DNA of 64,000 bases from Liolophura sinensis (taxonomy: Eukaryota > Mollusca > Polyplacophora > Chitonida > Chitonidae): the NCBI RefSeq assembly GCF_032854445.1, contig NC_088299.1:8286324-8350323 (forward strand), given 5' to 3'. Both the position numbers and the translations under genes were made by a program. How positions within the stretch are numbered: the stretch's first letter is position 1; each line of letters opens with the position of its first letter. Positions 60,170 through 64,000 of this stretch are shown here, in pieces. A model generated the notes under the pieces. The model ran no database searches, was not told where the DNA came from, and saw nothing but the letters and a program-made list of their open reading frames with translations.

Positions 60170-60720
60170 CGATATTTTTCGCATGACACGCAATAATGAC
60201 AACAACCAATCAACGGCTCGCTTTGTTGGCACGTGGTGAATGAGTGCGCCACAGCCAATGATTTACAGCGTTACTCTCTGTCATGTGCAGCTCTCAATTA
60301 TGAACCCGAGCTCTGCCAATGATAAAACTCCATCAAGAAGCATTTCCGGGTGGCATGAATGCATATTTCCTTATCGCATATCCTAGAAATATGTTATCAG
60401 GGGAGTATAAGGCGTATAGCCGTCTGCCACCTGACCTACACCAGTCTATCCTCCAAATCTAGTTAGGCCGATGTCTGGACTGATAAAGAAAACAAAGACA
60501 GCGAGAGGAAGCTACTAATTTTCAGTCAGCTCTCTTTGCCGTCGACATTGTTGATATATTGGTTTAGGCCGGGATGAATTGCTGTTGACATTAGCACTGA
60601 CATCCGGGTGCTTAGGAATACAAACCAGAGTGATATTCACCCGTATTAACTCGCTCATGAAGCTAATGAGGAGATTTGTTTACGGGACCCATATACACTG
60701 TCACGACGCCTGCCACAACT
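60170..60720. promoter_or_regulatory. repeat-free block with promoter-like motifs
   Basis: This block has few repeats and is less AT-rich than its neighbours. It carries CCAAT-type motifs (AACCAATCAACGG, ACAGCCAATGATT, TGCCAATGATAAA), E-boxes (GCACGTGG, CCACCTGACC) and TAATGA. No TATA box or downstream start exon is recognisable. It could be an enhancer or the Neto promoter region; the basis is motif density only. Confidence 0.18.
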
Positions 60721-61061
60721 CGACACTATCTCCTGCATCTCTGACATAAAGAAACCCATCTGCATTTGTTAACATTTTGCATGGTCCGATAAAAACATAT
60801 ATGTATGTCTAGAGTATTTTAGAAACCAACCGATTCTAATTTTACCAATTGAAAGAAAAATAATGCATCGCATCCAGCGGAATACATCTGACAGTGCTGT
60901 AGGGAAGTAGCGGAAACAAATGATTGATGTCAGCAATGTTACTTCATAAATACGTATCCCATTTATAACAGAAGATTGTACTTATGCGATCTCATGTTTT
61001 TTTTTTCTTCAAAACCATCTTCATAGTTCCAGTAGATACTTGGGCAGTATAGCTTGCCAAT

Positions 61062-61157
61062 GTTTGGTGGTTTTTCCCGAGCAGTCCAGTTTCCTCCATC
61101 TATAAAGCTGTCCGACATCTTATTAGTGAAAGAATGAAATAAATAAATAAACCATGG
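61062..61157 (+). mobile_element. tRNA-SINE family B, 3' fragment
   Basis: GGTGGTTTTTCCCGAGCAGTCC, GTTTCCTCCATCTATAAAGC, TAGTGAAAGAATG and an AAATAAATAAATAAA tail match the 3' third of family B. Confidence 0.65.
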
Positions 61158-61492
61158 TTTCCATGCAGAGTACCTCAGTTCCAGTGGACCTTTTTTCCAC
61201 AACAGTTCCACTAAACGTCTTGTTTAATAACGACACATGCAATTATAAATTACCAAAGCAGGTATTGCTTTTGTCGTATTCTTGAATGCCTATTTCTACG
61301 GTACAAATAACATATTCCAAGTTGATAATCAATCGATAATGCCCTCACACAACAGCCGATAGTAAACGAATCTGTCACTAAAAACTGATTTTCACTCGAA
61401 CTGAAGTTGTCAGACACATTGTCTTCTATGTATAATTTAATTAAGATGTACAACACAGAGAGAGAAACAGAGCAGCCCAACATTTTGATAGC

Positions 61493-61550
61493 TGGCAAAT
61501 GATCAAACAGGTGAAATTTACCTCAGTTAGGGTTTTATTCTGTTTACGTA
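61493..61550 (-). repeat. dispersed repeat R2 fragment
   Basis: Read on the minus strand this gives AGAATAAAACCCTAACTGAG, GTAAATTTCACC and GATCATTTGCC, matching the start of R2 at 17540. Confidence 0.5.
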
Positions 61551-62279
61551 AATGCATAAATAGTAGCAAATAACGCACCCCCTTGCACCATGGCTTAAAC
61601 AGAATTAGGTAAAAAAATGCAGTAATGTTAATTGCAATTTAGTAGGCCTAGGTGTCACTGATGCTGTGTTGTCATAACATTTAACATACATGTACAATAA
61701 CATTAAAGCAATGCCAAGGGACCTGGCCCCGGGGATGTTCGTTGCCCTTATGCTGGTCATTAAAGTGTGTATCAGATGGAATCAAGTAATAAAAAAATCA
61801 AGTTGATAAAAACGATGCCTCGAGCTCAATACCGTTCTCATTTCTGACGTTAGAAGTGATTTGCTTTTGTACTGACGCTCACATACCGGAAACTACACTG
61901 CTGGAACCAAACTGTTCGTACTTTTTAATTGGGGCATCTAGATTTGGATGTATTTCTAAACAACTACATTGAATCATGTTTTATATGATGCTGCAAGGTC
62001 TACACTAAACATCTTCAGGATCGCAAACAACGGTGACAAGATCGCCTACACGGTCATCTTCCCAGAAGCGGAATATCGCGGTCACGTGGTTTGCCAGCTA
62101 GTGTCGTCTGCCAGTTAGCGACAGACAAACATCCAATTACACAGGCCTGTCACTGGGCCCTTCTCTGGCCCTGCTTCACATCAGAGGTATGTAAACACTC
62201 GCCGATTCCCAACCACCGAAGTCAAACAAAATTTCCAGGGCATTCTGAAAGAAAGCTGTGTTTGGGGACATTGCGGTAG

Positions 62280-62435
62280 GGCTAGGGGTTGGATTCTTAC
62301 CATTACTCGCAAACACGACCTGGGTGAGACGCATAAGCTGTTCCTCGCTCCACCCATAAAGCTGACCATTTTCGTATAAAATGAAGAATTACTGAGTAGG
62401 GCGTTAAGTAACCATAAATCAACCATCAATCCAAA
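62280..62435 (+). mobile_element. degenerate SINE family B fragment
   Basis: CTCCACCCATAAAGCTGACC, TTTTCGTATAAAATGAAG, TACTGAGTAGGGCGTTAAG and ACCATAAATCAACCATCAA follow the order of the family B 3' body and tail. It is strongly diverged and has lost its head. Confidence 0.55.
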
Positions 62436-62650
62436 CCAGGTGAAATGGTTATCAGTTTGTGAGTAATTTGACATGGATTTTAAAGTAATGGATATAATGA
62501 CATGTTTACTTCATTGCGTTCTATTTGGCTACAACGCTGGAATATGTTTGGGAACAGAACAAGATGTTCTGGACCTGCTTATTGGCCTGAAAAGTTCTCA
62601 TTTGGGATCGCACGTACGAGTAAATTATATACGAACTTCAGTTCGAACAT

Positions 62651-62783
62651 TTATTTTATTTATTTATAGATTAGTGTTTTACTCCGTACTCAAGACTATT
62701 TGACGTATACGATGGCGGCCAACATTATGGGGGGAGGAAACCGAGCAAATCCCTGGGAACAGACTGACAGACCTTCCCACGTT
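62651..62783 (-). mobile_element. tRNA-SINE family B, 3' fragment
   Basis: TTATTTATTTATAGATTAGTG, TTTTACTCCGTACTCAAGAC, GATGGCGGCCAACATTATGG and GGGAGGAAACCGAGCAAATCC are the reversed family B 3' body; it ends at CTTCCCACGTTC. Confidence 0.75.
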
Positions 62784-64000
62784 CTCAATTTGAACATGAA
62801 TTCTCTTCTAAACAGAGCAGAAAAAACACCATATTCTGCGTTTTCGTTAAGACCGCCAAACGCTCTCTTTAAACTAATAATCGACGCTGATTGGCTGATA
62901 GTAGAGATAGGGATTCATGGGTTAAATCCTGCAGGCTTGGTCACACTTAAATAAATCTGTAACACCTAAAATTCAGCTTGGGTAGGCATAGCATGAGCTT
63001 TCCTATCTTTCACACCAGCCAATCAGAATCGATTCTGTATCCCTTTAGAGAAGAGATCACTGCTGAAAGATATCAATACATTCTTTCTTCAACTCGCTAC
63101 CGTTATATGCAAATTATATTCCTGTAAAAGCTTTCTTTGTGCGAGTATGATAATTATTTACGCATCGCGTACCCAAAAAGTCCAAGAATTCACAGTTATT
63201 TGTCGCAAAATACCGTAAATTTGTTTTGTCCAATATATAGGAGTCTAAGCTCATGCGATAATGTCCGAAACAAAATCTACACCTGTAGAAAGTATCACCT
63301 ATTAGGAAAAATGCGGAAAAAAGTCAGAACGGATATTTCTCTTAATTTCCCAAGATACTTATTTACGTACAGACTTGCCTACCACGTAGTCGAGACATCA
63401 AGCCGTGATCAGTTTCCAAGGAGTCCGCCAATGACCACCGAAATCTACACCAAAGAAAAATTGAATTTTTAGTCCGCCTTCGGAATCAGTATCTCATTAA
63501 TCCGTTTTCTGACCGTATCCGTGACTGCTTAGTTCCACATATCGTATATCCCATTGATCCGTTAAGAATCGATCAGCCGGAAACTTCCGTCACTGCCACA
63601 GCTATTATCCCCTACATTAACTGCGCGGATTTCCACAGAAAAGGACTTCCGCTTCACTTAAGGGAATCCAGAGGTTATAGGTCGAATTCACCTCAAATCC
63701 GATATTCTAGGGAATCCACCAACCCCGGTAACTCGTCCAAAAATTTACACACGCCGTGTTGATGTCTCAAAGGAATTAGGAAAGGGAAGTTATAGGCGGC
63801 CTTTTAACGCTGACCAGCGAGATGCCCCTTCAATAGGGAGCTCCAAATCCCCACCCCCAACCCCCCAATAAACTCCGCCATGTTTGTATTGGCGAGAGGA
63901 CTAGGTTGTGGCTGGGAATTGGCATTTAAAGCCTGCCTGGTTGCATATGACCTTTAGTATGGGCATCAGGAATTCACCAACGCATTCACTTCCTCACGCG
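62784..64000. other. right end, no supported gene
   Basis: The stretch contains two further open frames (62700-62954 and 63137-63472 on the plus strand) without recognisable domains, hydrophobic segments or good splice context. I see no named repeat. A Pro/Ser-neutral, somewhat GC-richer area lies at 63800-64000. Confidence 0.4.

Larger units (their letters stand above)
44351..64000. other. upstream region or first intron of Neto; no firm gene
   Basis: If the start exon lies within or beyond this region, it is intron or promoter DNA for Neto. Repeats are listed separately. The stretches 44351-47255, 47370-48310, 48540-51630, 52000-53250, 53525-54115, 54265-55360, 55760-56470, 58380-61055 and 61560-62275 contain no gene I can support. 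A poly(T) run is at 48067-48082. The open frames at 55575-55753 and 57381-57839 are weak candidates given separately. The other frames here show no family resemblance. Confidence 0.5.

Noticed and set aside
61513-61548. Minus-strand start exon for Neto (MHLRKQNKTLTE)
   Set aside because: It ends in phase 0, whereas phase 1 is needed, and the sequence is a copy of repeat R2.
1-64000. Viral, transposase or reverse-transcriptase genes
   Set aside because: No open frame in the window carries recognisable motifs of these families; only non-coding SINE and MITE-like elements are present.

Overview
The window looks like euchromatic animal DNA from a lophotrochozoan, most probably a mollusc. It is AT-rich and intron-dominated, with many minisatellites. 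It carries tRNA-headed SINEs whose 3' parts (a GAGTGAGTGAGTG/GGGTTTAACG end in one family, a GAGTACGGCG plus AAATAAATAAATAA tail in another) I know as common in bivalve and gastropod genomes. That taxonomic call is recognition, not a database result.

One gene is firmly recognisable. It is on the minus strand and encodes a Neto (neuropilin and tolloid-like) type I membrane protein. Reading 5' to 3' on the minus strand, the exons are 44350-44303 (probable second half of the signal peptide), 21531-21370 and 10507-10253 (CUB1), 6886-6851 (a 36-bp microexon, the CUB1-CUB2 linker), 6506-6370 and 5653-5425 (CUB2), 3240-3115 (LDL receptor class A domain) and 1804-912 (juxtamembrane segment, transmembrane helix, long cytoplasmic tail, stop TAG). 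All junctions agree in phase and give an uninterrupted frame of 627 codons plus stop. The exon with the start codon is not securely found; it may lie between 44.4 and 64 kb or outside the window. In other animals Neto proteins are auxiliary subunits of ionotropic (kainate-type) glutamate receptors.

The rest is intron or upstream sequence. The 3.2-5.4 kb intron holds degenerate copies of the 3' end of the neighbouring CUB2 exon, some inverted. The 10.5-21.4 kb intron holds a C-rich 51-bp minisatellite, an ACCCTAA palindrome cluster split by a SINE, and 31-bp and 24-bp arrays. The 21.5-44.3 kb intron holds a SINE inserted into a 24-bp minisatellite, further tandem arrays, SINE fragments and a 63-bp exon-like cassette. 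From 44.4 to 64 kb there are SINEs, a TATG microsatellite, an 18/36-bp minisatellite, a 70-bp repeat and only weak gene signals.

Most long open frames are by-products of tandem repeats whose period is a multiple of three. I found no viral genes, no transposase or reverse-transcriptase frame, no CRISPR array and no convincing RNA gene. No new multi-gene system is evident; the most unusual items are the microexon, the exon-derived repeat cluster and the layered repeat insertions.
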